Shown here piece by piece: positions 9,811 through 20,108 of a stretch of 64,000 bases of DNA. The notes under the pieces were generated by a model. It saw nothing but the letters and a program-made list of their open reading frames with translations. It searched no databases and was not told where the DNA came from. The DNA lies in the NCBI RefSeq assembly GCF_050003625.1, contig NC_134398.1:93067248-93131247 (forward strand). Reading direction: 5' to 3'. The position numbers were made by a program, and so were the translations under genes. The stretch's first letter is position 1; each line of letters starts with the position of its first letter. The stretch is from Haematobia irritans (Eukaryota > Arthropoda > Insecta > Diptera > Muscidae).

Positions 9811-12800
9811 ATGGTTCTACGGTTCCTCCAGATAAATCTTCATCATTGTAAGGCCGCTTGTGCTGCCTTAAAAGTTCTCCTGATGAAAGGAGATATAGAT
9901 ATAGTTCTTATTCAGGAACCATACATATATAAGAACAAACTTTTGCATAATACCGGTAACGATATAAATCGAGCATGTATAATGGCTAAAAACGAACTAA
10001 ACTTGTTTCTGCTTCCTTCATTGAGCAATGCAGACACTGTCGTAGCCAGTCTAGAGATATCCAAATGCAAATCTTCGGTCTACATGGGACATGATAGGGA
10101 GATGCCACCCTGTGCCGTTAGGACCTTAGTTAAGGAGTTACTAAAAACAAAGACAAAACTCATTATGGGATGCGATGCAAATGCACATCATAGTATTTGG
10201 GGAAGTAGTGATACTAATGCAAGGGGAGAGTCGCTAATAGAGTTTATTTTGCGTACTAACCTGGTAGTTTGCAATAAGGGAGATGCACCAACCTTCGTCA
10301 CCAGAAACAGGCAAGAGGTTTTGGACGTCACGTTGACCTCTCCGGAACTGAATGATAAGATATCTGAGTGGCAAGTTTTGAGGGAACATAGCTTCTCAGA
10401 TCATCGCTACATCAGTTTCAGATTGGCTGTTCGTACATCAAAGACCATATTTCTGCCAAATGTTAGGAACGCTGATTGGAATAGGTATAGGGAATCGTTC
10501 AATTTGATGATACCGGAAATGCCAGAGACAAATATGAGCACTGTGCAAGATATCGAACACGCAGTGGAGCGGATTACTAAGGCCTTCAACATGTCACTGA
10601 AAGCTGCTTGCCCTAAAGGAAAGCCAAGGGGTAAAACTCGGCCGCCATGGTGGACTACGGAGTTAAGTAATATGAGGAAATCCTGCAGGAAGCTCTTTAA
10701 CAAAGCAAAGTCCAAAAGAGCTCCGGAGGATTAGGACACTTACAAGATGAATCTGAGAGCATATAAACGAGAACTGAGAAGGTCTCAGCAAAACTCTTGG
10801 GATGATTACTGTAGCAGTATTGAGAATACGTCAGAGGCTTGCAGACGGAAGGTACTAGCATCCACTAACACCGCTCCAGGTTTCATTAAAACATCGGAGG
10901 GAAATTGGACAACGTCCAGTGTGGAGACGTTGGAGGTACTATTGGACACACACTTCCCTGGAAATCAGACGGTTGAACCGTGATCTGGTGGTGTAACAGG
11001 GGCTCAGCGGTCATTTCCTATCGAGGAAATTGTGTTGGAATCTAGAATAAAATGGGCTTTAAATACCTTTGGACCATTGAAATCCCCCGGACCTGATGGA
11101 ATTACTCCGACGGAATTACAAGCAGTGGCTGAAAGAATTATCCCCTGGGTGACGGTGATATATAAACGATGTGTAAACTTAGCATATATTCCAGAAAAGT
11201 GGAGGGAAACAAAAGTCGTCTTCATACCTAAAGCAGGAAAAGCCTCTCACTCGAGTGGGAAGGATTTTCGACCAATCAGCTTATCCTCATTCCTACTTAA
11301 GACCCTGGATAGGATGATAGACATGTATCTTAGAACTAGCGTGGATTCAAGTTTGCTCTCGAAACGACAGCATGCATACTCGAAGGGCAGGTCTACTGAG
11401 ACCCATTGCATGAACTAGTCAGCTTTATTGAAAGCTCACTATCTGTCAAAGAAAACACAATCGTGGCGTTTCTAGACATCGAAGGGGCGTTCAATAATGT
11501 CCATCCGAGCTCGATATTAAATGGACTGACAACTTTGAATGTTGATCCAGGTATACTTAGGCTGTTAGACCACCTTTTAATAAAGAGACGTATTTCAACC
11601 ACACTAGGGCAAGCAAACATTCACAGGTATGTGAATTCCCTTTGGTGAGTGTGCAAAACACCTTGGCGTTATTTTGGACAGGAAGCTGAATTTTAGGCTT
11701 AATATTGAAGAGAGGGCGAGAAAAGCCACGGTAGCTTTGTACTCGTGCAAAAAGGCAATAGGGAAAAAGTGGGGACTAAGACCAAAAATTGTGCATTGGC
11801 TATACACGGCAGTAGTAAGACCTATAATGATATATGGTGTTGTAGTCTGGTGGCCGGCACTTCAGAAACCGACTTGTTTAGATAAAGTTCAGCGGATGGC
11901 GAGCTTATGTATCTCAGGCGCATTTAGTAAGACAGGAACAGACACCCTTAATGTCATGCTACATCTATTGCCTTTAGACATTTTGGCCAAACAGTCAGCT
12001 GCAACAACGGCTGTGCGGTTGCGCGAGCTATCGCTGTGGTCGGAAAAAATGTACGGTCATAGTTCGGTCCTCAAAGTAATGCCAGATGTGCCTAACGTAG
12101 TGGATTACACCCTGGCAAAACCACTTTTCGACAAAAAGTTTGAAACTCTAATTCCCCACAGTGAGGCGTGGTGTACACAGACCCCGGGGAATAAAAGATA
12201 TATAGATTTCTATACTGATGGCTCCAAATTGAATGGACAAGTGGGATTCGGGGTATATTCTAAATATCTGGAAATTCGAATAGCGAAAAGATTACCTAAT
12301 CACTGTGGTGTTTTTCAGGCTGAACTATTGGCAATAAGAGAGGTGGTGAATTGGCTGAGAAGTAATGTTCCAACAAATATTGGCATTAATATATACTCAG
12401 ACAGTCAACCTGCAATAAAATCCTTGGACTCTGTGTTCCTTAACTCGAAAACGGCCATAGACTGCCGCAAATCTCTCAACGAGATGGCTGAGCAGTACAA
12501 TATTTACCTAATATGGGTGTCTGGCCATAGGAACATACCGGGGAACTGCGAAGCGGATGAGTTGGCAAGGCTAGGAACTACCTTACATATTCCAGGGGAA
12601 CTAGAATCTGTTGGTATGCCTCTGGCTACCTGCAAGCTCGTACTGCGTGAAAAGGCTGTTATGATGGCCAATATTCGATGGGCTGTAAGGGTAACGACAC
12701 CAAGCAAATATGGCCCCATTTAAACTTAAACCGCACACTAGATATGCTAGTGTTCTCGAGACGTCAGATATCACTCCTGATATCTGCTATAACGGGTCGC

Positions 12801-13046
12801 GGCCCGATAGGCGATTTTGCAAAAACTATAGGCGCGAAGTATAATGACTATTGTATGAGCTGTCATGATGCGGAGGAAAAGGAATCAATTAAACACCTCT
12901 TGTGTGAGTGTTCTGCATTTTGTGTAAAGCGCAAGCAACTTTTAGCAGCATATAGCTTCAGATTACTGGCGGATCTGGAAAACGTTAACTTAAGCAGTCT
13001 GCTAATGTTTTTGAAACAATCTAGTTGGTTCAACAAAGAAAAATAA
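9811..13046 (+). pseudogene. LINE ORF2: endonuclease, reverse transcriptase, RNase H, unit 1
   Basis: This polyprotein would nick target DNA and copy the element RNA. In order, an AP-type endonuclease begins LQINLHHCKAA (about 9820), with IQEPYI and GCDANAHHSIWG. It is followed by reverse transcriptase from SPGPDGITP (about 11085) through FRPISLSSFLLKTLDRMI and FLDIEGAFNNV. The RNase H has FYTDGSKLNG (about 12210), a glutamate motif QAELLAI and YSDSQPAI. A final Cys/His motif is CMSCH...HLLCEC (about 12857). Breaks include a private stop at 10732 (Trp in the other units), a shared TGA near 10981 and a shared frameshift near 11415. A private deletion of about 275 bp near 11640 removes the catalytic YADD motif. 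RNase H is best preserved here. Confidence 0.85.
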
Positions 13047-13189
13047 TCAAGAAGGTTCAGCGGTTAAAACTAGAAGTGCCCATATGTAATAGGTACTTTT
13101 AGTTAATGTGGTATCACAATGAACTGAATAGTCTAAGTGAGCCTGAATCTTAATCGGGCTGCCACTTTAACCTAACCTAACCTAACCAT

Positions 13190-13622
13190 AAAAATAAGTT
13201 AAATGTGATGTGATAGTCGTATACATGTCCCCCCATATGCAAAAAAGCTGAAGAAAACTTCAAGCCTACTTTTAAAATATAAATTCATTCAATAAACTGT
13301 CACTAAATTGTTTTGCATATAAGCAGTTATAAATGTTTAATAAAATTAATAAACAATCGTGTTTTACTTGACTACAATGATTCTTTTACAACTATCTTAA
13401 AATGCACTTTCTGTGATTGTTTGAAGGGGCTCTTATTGGCGTCCAGAAGGGCACCTAATAATTGCACTCATGCGATACTTTTTTGTAGTAACTTGGCGTG
13501 GTACAACTTCTCAATAGTGACGGCGCTTTTCCAAGGAGTTTTGGATATCGTATACGACTGTTTTCGACGTAGTGGGGACTCTCAGAAGCGCCCCCAAATT
13601 CAAAAAATGTTGGCGGGGATGT
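13190..13622 (+). repeat. Inner part of left arm of large inverted repeat, unit 1
   Basis: This is the reverse complement of 46896 to about 47275 in unit 2, including AGTTAAATGTGATGTGATAG at its start and ATATCGTATACGAC near 13546. It directly follows the LINE TAACC tail, showing that the LINE interrupts the arm. In unit 1 only the distal end pairs locally (14640-14738) because the other arm is deleted. Confidence 0.75.
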
Positions 13623-13749
13623 AACATGTTCGCTGCAACCATGTTATTTTCTCGGAAATTATGTATCTGTTTTCGGAAAGCATGTTACTTTTGCCGAGAA
13701 AACAACATTTTGGCGACAAACATAACCTATGAATAAATAAAAATAAATA

Positions 13750-14315
13750 AATTAACGTGAATCCCGCACCTGAATCTATTTCAAACCTTTGTCTTTTTCC
13801 TTCGATCTTAACATCAACAAAAAGTTTCTGTATACATATCTGCATTGGAGGATGATGGTTTGAAAATATTGAATATTTTGTTTATGTCGTAAACATTTCT
13901 TTCGCAAACTTCCAGAGCATTGGCAGACATTTCTGTGTTGTTTTTATTCATTCTTTCTTTAATGCACACTAATTTTACATAGCCAAACTTCCCACGGGCG
14001 AAGCAATTTACCTTATTCCTTTTAATTCTAATCCTAGTTCGCTGTAATTAACTTTAGATTTTGCTGCTCTGCTTTTATAAGCACTGTTTCTGTTGCTCTA
14101 CCTCGGCTATGATCAACGTTGTCATTTTTTGAGTTGCCTTTCGTATTTGAGTCACATTTGTCGAAGAACATTCTGCATTGTTCCCTATTGCGGTGTTGTC
14201 TATTTTCGCTGCTTCCAATGCTGATGATTTTTGCACAATATCCGAGAAAGATGCCTTTGGATACTGTTGTCATTGGCGTAATTGCTTCTAATAATTTCTG
14301 CATTTGTTCTTCCAT
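13750..14315 (-). pseudogene. Ty3/gypsy gag-protease remnant, unit 1
   Basis: On the minus strand a gag-like N-terminus starts at ATG 14315 (MEEQMQKLLEAI). It is followed by a degenerate zinc knuckle (Cys, Arg replacing Cys, Tyr replacing His, Cys) near 14010-13970. A retropepsin start follows near 13815-13770, with a KIEGKRQRFEIDSGAG active-site motif. The pieces are in different frames, and no reverse transcriptase follows. This is a short remnant of a gypsy-group element in the centre of the large inverted repeat. Family assignment rests on the order gag, knuckle, protease. Confidence 0.55.
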
Positions 14316-14639
14316 ATTTAAAGTCCTTTTTATTATTTAAAGGTGAGTACTATGTTCGGTTTTTTCACCAAAACACTAAATTAAAAGTACAAATATATTT
14401 ATGAAGACGATTATATTTTGATCGAGTCTTGCCAAATAATGGATGGAAAAGATCCAAGGAATTGATTGCAAATGATTTTATGTTTCTAAATTAGTTAATT
14501 AAAAACGTAACCGTGAAAACAAGCTGGTTTTCAGCTTGAAAACTGAACACAGTACTCATCTTAATTGATCAATGTTGATTTGATAAAAAATTTGGATTTG
14601 CACTGCGTAAAATTAATTATCTTGTCGCCATTTAATTGT

Positions 14640-14970
14640 CCCTGCCAATTTTTTTTTTGAATTTGACGGCGCTTCTGAGAATCCCCACCACGTCGAAAAA
14701 AGTCGTATACGATATCCAAAACTCCTCCCAAAAGCTCAAAAATTTTTCACCAATATAACTTTCACAATTTTAAGCAAAATAACTATATTTTCAGCACTTC
14801 ATTATCGTTTTTATTTAAAAATGACTCTTGTAATAATAGTGATGGCAAAATATGTTCATGCACATTTCATACTTTTTGATACGCTTCCCCATCACAGTTG
14901 GCGATTGTTGTAGTGCCACTTACGAGTCTGTGGTAGCGATGAGTATGAAATAGAACTTTGAAATGCTGGC
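14640..14970 (-). repeat. Right arm of large inverted repeat, unit 1 (internally deleted)
   Basis: The arm starts at CCTGCCAATTTTTT and ends at AAATGCTGGC. About 420 bp present in units 2 and 3 (46998 to 47418) are missing at about 14738. The outer 140 bp pairs with 8414-8530. Confidence 0.75.
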
Positions 14971-15603
14971 TGGGTTATGTCTTTACCTCAGTAGACAAAA
15001 TATAACCGATCTTTATTCAAATATTAAGATTAACTTGCATACATACAAGTCGTGAATATGAAATGTCATAATTAAAAACAATGGATAATCAGAGAGAATA
15101 AAAACACAAGAGAACCAAAATGTGAAGCGAAACTGCGTCAGTGGGTGGCAGTCATAAGGAAAATTTCTCTAATATCATGCAGATTTTGTCGGCACTTCTC
15201 TCAAATATCATACAGTTTGCGTCGGCGTCACCCAGTTCAGTTCTCTGCCGACTTTACGAAACGTAAAGAAAATGGGATTTAAAACCTACTTTGTAGTAAC
15301 AAATGTTATTTTTTATAAATGTTTTCATTCCATTAATTTTTTGGCAGACAATTTGAAATTATAACTGCCGATGCCTTTATAAACAATTTTTCAAAAAAGC
15401 GCTTCGACCACAACGTCGGTAATACCAAAGCTGCAGGCATTGTGCAACATCTACACGGTTGACATTTGTTGTTTTTGTAGGAGAGAAATTTTCGTCCTCG
15501 TGTTTTTATTCTCTCTGGGATAATAAAGTACAATGTTAAAATATTTATGTGTAAATTTAGATATGATAATATGGAGTAATGACGGCACTACAATAATTAT
15601 TTT
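14971..15603. other. Spacer between inverted repeat and Tc1 remnant, unit 1
   Basis: No gene recognised. It should contain the 5' end of the Tc1 element, but I could not define its terminal inverted repeat. An 8-base insertion near 15450 (AACATCTA) distinguishes unit 1 from units 2 and 3. Confidence 0.4.
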
Positions 15604-16175
15604 ATGACAACCGTACAATTTACAAAAACAACTAAAATGAAAAATTTTTTACTTTATTCAAATAGTTACTTTTTTAAGAGATCGTTACTTTGTGTTCAAA
15701 AAGCCCTAAAGAAAAAAAGTTCTGCGAAAACACGTGGAAAACCAAGCAAGACACTTCGAAAAATAGATAATCTTTTTGTCACTCTCCCAAAAAAAGACCC
15801 TTTCAAATCATCCAGACAAATTTCTGTTGAAATAGGCAATGTGATATCTGCACGACCTATTTGGCGGCGAATAGTGCATGCCAAATTACTCGGCCGAACA
15901 GTCAGAAAAGTTCCCATGGTACGGAAAAAAATTTGTAAGATGAGACTATGCTTCGTCAGAAAACTTTATAGGTGGTCAGGAACGGTAGGAGAGAGAAAAT
16001 GGTGCAATATCCTGTTGAGTGATGAATTTAAAAAAAATATTCCGAAATGGTAGTAGTCGTAACGATCGTCGACCCCAAGAAAAAGAATTTCATATGCGCT
16101 TCACAAAAATGACGGTCAAGCATGGGAGCGGGAACATAGTGGTATGGGCTTGTTGCGGGGCCCTTGACGATTTGA
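15604..16175 (+). pseudogene. Tc1-type transposase, N-terminal half, unit 1
   Basis: Tc1/mariner transposases cut and paste at TA targets. The sequence shows the paired HTH region with the typical KKDPFKSSRQISVEIG block, then LLGRTVRKVPMVRKK and the first catalytic Asp region (ILLSDE here, ILWSDET in the other units). A frameshift near 16035 leads to RRPQEKEF and TVKHGSGNIVVWACC. The sequence ends before the second Asp and the final Asp/Glu, so no activity is possible. The other units show the same truncation, hence it predates the duplication. Confidence 0.8.
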
Positions 16176-16404
16176 GTTCACCCCTGGGTGTCAGAAAAAA
16201 ATTTTGCGTGTGGGTCCCCTATAGTAAGGCCTTGGCGCCTGAGTGGCGGCCTCAAAGCCACAAATTATCCCCAGCCCCTATTTTTTGATTATTGCTGGAG
16301 GAGCCAGGGAGAGCTATTTTTTTATATATTATATTTGTATGCTTTGTTTTCCGAAATTTTTATGTGCGTGTTTGGAAGAGACATAGCTTCGTCTAGGTTT
16401 GTGA
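16176..16404. other. Spacer after Tc1 remnant, unit 1
   Basis: This GC-richer stretch (GGGTCCCCTATAGTAAGGCC region) has no homology I recognise. It marks the Tc1 truncation point. Confidence 0.4.
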
Positions 16405-16900
16405 TATGGAATCCGTGCCCACGGGATATTCTATTTCACAAACACATACGCACGCGGTGTCCCCTCAAACCACAAGCTGTTTGTTGGTATGTTTTGCATG
16501 TGCATGGTTAGAGGAGTCATGGCTTTGTCTGGGTTTGTGAAACGGAATCCGTGCCCACGGGAAGCTCCATTTCACAAGCGCATACGAATGCGATGTCCCT
16601 TAGGACCACGCTTGGTTTATTTGTTTTTTTTTTTTTTTGCATGATGCTCGTGTACCTGGGGACATGTGGAAATACAAAAAATAAACATCCAATGCCATGG
16701 GATGTTGCATTTTGTATTTCCAAAATATCGCCGGTACATTTGAATGAATTATATAATTTTTGCTATGACGGGGAGGCTTTTATTCTGTATTTTTGTATGT
16801 ATGTACTTATGGAATTAAATGTACATGGCCAACAATGGAAATTGTGAAATAAAATATCCGTGCCAAGGGATATGTTATTGCACAAATATGTCCAGGCAAT
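16405..16900 (+). repeat. Four diverged copies of a hairpin motif (ATCCGTGCCCACGGG), unit 1
   Basis: Copies centre on 16411-16425 and 16547-16561 (identical core), 16689-16701 (CCAATGCCATGGG) and 16856-16870 (ATCCGTGCCAAGGGA). Each is a short dyad followed by a TT.CACAAACACATACG-like segment. Spacing is about 136, 142 and 167 bp. The third unit includes a T-rich tract. Nothing coding is apparent. Confidence 0.6.
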
Positions 16901-17584
16901 TCCAGGAGTAGTGATCCATGGGTATCTGCAAAAAGAGAAGAAAAGAAATAGATTAACATATGTGGAAGATGAAAGAATTGATGAAGGAAAATGGAAACGT
17001 GTTAAGAGACGCGGACTGAATAAGTTTTGTCATTCTGTAATTGACAGATCATGTTATTATCGGCAGATGTTGCCATATTTTACTACGCATAATATGTTAT
17101 GTGCAGTAGGGTTACGGTGTGGTAAATCGATAACAGGGTAAATGTAACGATTCATTCATAATTCGGTTAACAGGGTTTTACAGAGGGCTATAAGAAAAAA
17201 GTTCGTGGTGAAATGAGTGAAAGGGCGGTCTGTTTGGTAGTCAGAAATGTCGGATGAGAAAATATCTCGTCTGGAAAAATTCCAATTTTCATGGCGGCAG
17301 TTATAAAAGACAAGAATGACGCCAGAAGCCTTATTAGTTGGTGGATATTATTGGTGCTGAGCAGGCTCCATAGCAAAATTCGTGAAGTATAAAAGAGTCT
17401 TTTTTTTTGTGAATCTGAGACAAAAAGGTATTAGTGATTTTTAACGATATTTTTTGAAAGTGTTTTGTTTAGTTTTATTTTAATAGTGTCGGGATTTTTA
17501 TATTGATTGGATCAATTGAACTGTCGAGGATTTGAATTTTAATGTTGTGTTTTATTTACGAGAAGTGCCTAAGCAAAAAGGTGA
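16901..17584. other. Noncoding stretch leading to the solo LTR, unit 1
   Basis: No protein family recognised. It contains a TATA-box-like sequence at 17388 and GATAACAGGGTAA near 17129. The character (repeat-derived, conserved in all three units) does not differ from its surroundings. Confidence 0.4.
17388..17395 (+). promoter_or_regulatory. Possible TATA box (TATAAAAG)
   Basis: TATAAAAG occurs at the same place in all three units (17388, 50087, 63561). No clear initiator or downstream gene is present, so it may be a relic of a transposon promoter or chance in AT-rich DNA. Confidence 0.2.
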
Positions 17585-17982
17585 TGTTCAAAACAAATAT
17601 GCTTTGAACATGGAATATCACTATCGCTAATATTCCTGATAATAAAATATGTCCCTAAAATGATATGAAGGGCACTTTAGCCATTATCCACTTGAAATAA
17701 CGTATTTTAAGTGCATCTAGTGGTCTTAGGGTGGTCTATTATCAGTGCCTTGCGTGTGTTGTGTTTTATGATCTTATTTCATAAGAAGATCCTAATGAAA
17801 CGCAGCGGCATATGTTTATGAAGAGAGCTAGAAGAATGATAACAGATTGTTGTTATCTTGTTCTAGAGTAGGTTAAGATTTTCAATATTCTAGATATAAG
17901 TTTTAGTCAATAAAGTAATTAGTATTCATTTGGAATCTTAGTATGAAAAAACTACTCAACACGTTTGTTTCGATTACAAACA
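17585..17982. mobile_element. Solo LTR, unit 1 (398 bp, GGTGA target duplication)
   Basis: It starts TGTTCAAAAC, ends TTACAAACA and is flanked by perfect 5 bp GGTGA copies (17580-17584 and 17983-17987). An AATAAA lies near 17909. Unit 3 has the empty site with a single GGTGA. TG...CA ends plus a 5 bp duplication fit BEL/Pao, Copia or many gypsy lineages. It does not match the two complete LTR elements in the window. A short inverted repeat TGTTCAAA/TTTGAACA begins it. Confidence 0.85.
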
Positions 17983-17987
17983 GGTGA

Positions 17988-18232
17988 GAAAAAGTAAAGA
18001 TCAGTCAGTTTGCGTGGAATGAATATAAGCCTTTGGAACATCAATTACGAATTCATCCATAGTTGCGATTCAGGGAAGCAAGACGCCGTAAGAGACAAGC
18101 CAGGATCAGAATCAGAGAAGTCAGGTCTGATCATATCATAAGGTAGGATTGTATCCTTAAGTATATTTGCGCGATCCGTATCAATTAAGTACGTGCAGAA
18201 CCGTATTACCGTCATCTCTGGCTAAATCACCA
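17988..18232. other. Unit 1 right end
   Basis: Noncoding, conserved in all three units, ending at the tandem junction. No terminal repeat or target duplication marks the junction, only a join to the Harbinger intron. Confidence 0.5.
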
Positions 18233-18650
18233 ATTGCTTAAATAAGGACTTACCCACTTAATGTTATGAAAATTCACTTGGTGGTATAAATTGGCGTTCT
18301 CTACCCTCTAGTTTTATTTGTAAACAAAAAAAATTATTTTGACAACTGGGGGACCATGTGTTGCCAATCAAAGTCGAAATTTGAACTGAAACCATCTTTC
18401 CGTTTTCTTTTAGCACTGGTTACCAGTGCAGAAAGAAAACAGCCCTAATATATACTTTAAAGATGAAAATAGTCGCTCCACGCTTACTTGCGTGCATGGA
18501 ATTGCTAACACAGTATACGCTATTGTTGTCGTATATGGTTGTTACATATAAATGTTTTATTTTGATTGTCATACTCAAATAGTTGTTGTAATATATCATT
18601 TTTTGAACGCGGCATGATCGTGCGAAGAAACTGAGAACACTGATTTCACG
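18233..18650. other. Unit 2 start: collapsed Harbinger remnant and short palindrome
   Basis: Only about 25 bp of the Harbinger intron/exon border remains (to ACTTACCCAC), then sequence matching 51321 onward of unit 3. At 18402-18440 a near-palindrome (GTTTTCTTTTAGCACTGG, then its inverse ending ...AAAACAGCCC) looks like two MITE ends joined with almost no interior. No gene. Confidence 0.55.
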
Positions 18651-18897
18651 TATTGGTTATGTCCCATTGTTATCATCGTTTCGCTCAGCAAACGTTTGCA
18701 AACGTTTTATTCCCATTTCGTTACCGAACGAAACAACTTGGCGCCGCAAATCCGAAGAGCATAAAAGCAATCGTTTCGTCTCTTGTGCTTTTGAAATGTT
18801 TGTTGTTATGTTTTTATCTGCGTATAAAACGATTGACGAACATTTAAAAGTTTGTGACTTTAAATGATACGTTCCTCAATCGTTTCGTTTTCGTACA
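18651..18897. other. Upstream segment of LINE fragment rich in CGTTTCG motifs
   Basis: The motif TCGTTTCG and its inverse CGAAAC recur at 18677, 18718, 18730, 18772 and 18882 within about 220 bp. No coding capacity is convincing. It is also present at 51740-51955. Confidence 0.35.
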
Positions 18898-19434
18898 ATG
18901 GTCTCAACAAATGTGACAGGGGCAGCTTTTATTTATCTCGCGTCTGGAACCGTTTTTGCATATCACGACAACAAGGCAGTATCTTCTATGTCGGCTGAGC
19001 TGGTAGCAATAATGAAAGCCATCGAATTTGCCATCAATAACAACTTCCTAAAAATCGCCATTCTTACAGACAGCTTAAGTGGATTACGGGCAATTAAAAA
19101 TGGTTCACGAGGAAACCACCTGATTGATCATATTAATTCGATATCCGTCGATTTTGGTGGCGATATTGCTCTTCATTTCATCCCTGGCCATACAGGCATC
19201 AAACTCAATGAGACAGTGGATCAGACGGCCAAAAGAGCCATGGAGATTGGCACCAGATGAGAAATACCATGGACGATACAGGATGCTACCCGTGAAATTC
19301 TAATTAGGCTGTGGAATGACTTGTCGTCTAAATACTCGGATCGATTAGTTAATAGGGGCTCCCATTACTTTGACATCTTTCCTACTGTCAACAGAGAAGC
19401 ATGGTTTCGTGATAGAAAAAATCAATCCTATTAA
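18898..19434 (+). pseudogene. LINE RNase H domain fragment, unit 2 copy
   Basis: Same truncated domain as at 4396. This copy keeps the last catalytic Asp (TVDQTAKRA). It differs from unit 1 by a handful of residues near the C-terminus and lacks the TTTG duplication in front of the ATG. Confidence 0.75.
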
Positions 19435-20017
19435 ATGCCGTCAAAAGAATCCTAAGTGATAATTGTTTTTGCAACAGCACACTGGAAAAAATGAAAGTAG
19501 TTGAATCACCAGAGAGCCTAGATCATTCATATTCAGTATGATGATGGTAAAAATTATAGAAGAAACAGACAGCAAATAAAAAGTTCATCAAATAATAACA
19601 AATGTAATTAAAACTTTGAAATCAACAATGAAACTATTCAAAGTAATGATAAAGATACGAATATTACAGAAAGCACCAATGAAACTTTAAATGAGGATAC
19701 ACAAAATTGTTACTTAACTTGAAGTGGACGAATTTCAAAACTTCCAAAAAGATATCTTGATTAAAAAAGGAGATGTTATAATAATCGGTGTCCATCTACT
19801 TCATTGTGCATTCTCTTTTATTTCTATCTCTACTAAGTACTCAAAATGTATTAACACATATATCTTTGTACACCGTTATAAAACTTTAGTTATAAGAAAC
19901 ATTCTATTAAAGAATATTCAATAAAGAGAAGTCAAAGAAGTTACAGTTATGATTTATTTATTTACTTCCATAAGAAAGACTCTTTGTATCTCTTGTTTTT
20001 TTTTTTATTATTGGGCC
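19435..20017. other. LINE 3' tail and spacer, unit 2
   Basis: Noncoding counterpart of 4933-5515, nearly identical, ending at the hAT target site duplication (20018-20025). Confidence 0.5.
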
Positions 20018-20030
20018 CTTCAAACCAGGG

Positions 20031-20108
20031 ATCCGGAGCCGAGCGGAGCAAGCCCTTTTTTTGCCGGAGCGGAGCGGTTTCCAAATGAAAAACCGCTCCG
20101 CTCCGAAT
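20031..20108 (+). repeat. Left subterminal GGAGCG minisatellite of hAT, unit 2
   Basis: Contracted version of 5531-5657, lacking about 50 bp of GGAGCGGGAGCG units. It ends in ACCGCTCCGCTCC. Confidence 0.8.

Larger units (their letters stand above)
8531..13187 (+). mobile_element. LOA/R1-like non-LTR retrotransposon, unit 1 copy
   Basis: This is a LINE with a DUF4780-type ORF1 and an ORF2 of endonuclease, reverse transcriptase and RNase H. It ends in a tail of TAACC repeats (13168-13187) after GGGCTGCCACTTTAACC, which is intact only in this unit. The 5' limit is approximate, set where the inverted-repeat arm stops matching. The element is dead. A nonsense codon at the end of the endonuclease region, a frameshift in the RT and loss of an RT block occur in all copies, so it decayed before the unit was duplicated. 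The presence of RNase H fits LOA, I or some R1-type clades; I cannot place it more exactly. Confidence 0.8.
3846..18232 (+). repeat. Tandem unit 1 (about 14.4 kb)
   Basis: This is the first of three head-to-tail copies. Its left edge is where the sequence matching later unit starts (ATTGCTTAAATAAGG) begins inside the Harbinger intron. Its right edge is the junction ...CTAAATCACCA|ATTGCTTAAATAAGG at 18232/18233. Unit-specific deletions include about 620 bp at 4288, about 275 bp of LINE reverse transcriptase at about 11640, and about 420 bp at 14738. Unit 1 alone keeps the intact LINE 3' tail. Confidence 0.9.

Noticed and set aside
10407..10715. Minus-strand frames opposite LINE ORF2
   Set aside because: They mirror the coding strand of the LINE, have no family similarity and recur simply because the LINE recurs.
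13164..13187. CCTAA-like repeats suggesting a telomere
   Set aside because: The short TAACC run follows a LINE 3' end in only one unit; flies use retrotransposon telomeres, and this is the LINE tail.
16019..16511. Pro/Arg-rich frames downstream of the Tc1 remnant
   Set aside because: Only the first 40 codons match the transposase; the rest is readthrough into unrelated DNA.
17118..17145. GATAACAGGGTAA, resembling the core of the I-SceI homing endonuclease site
   Set aside because: Only 13 bases match the 18-base site, and no homing endonuclease or intron context exists; best seen as chance.
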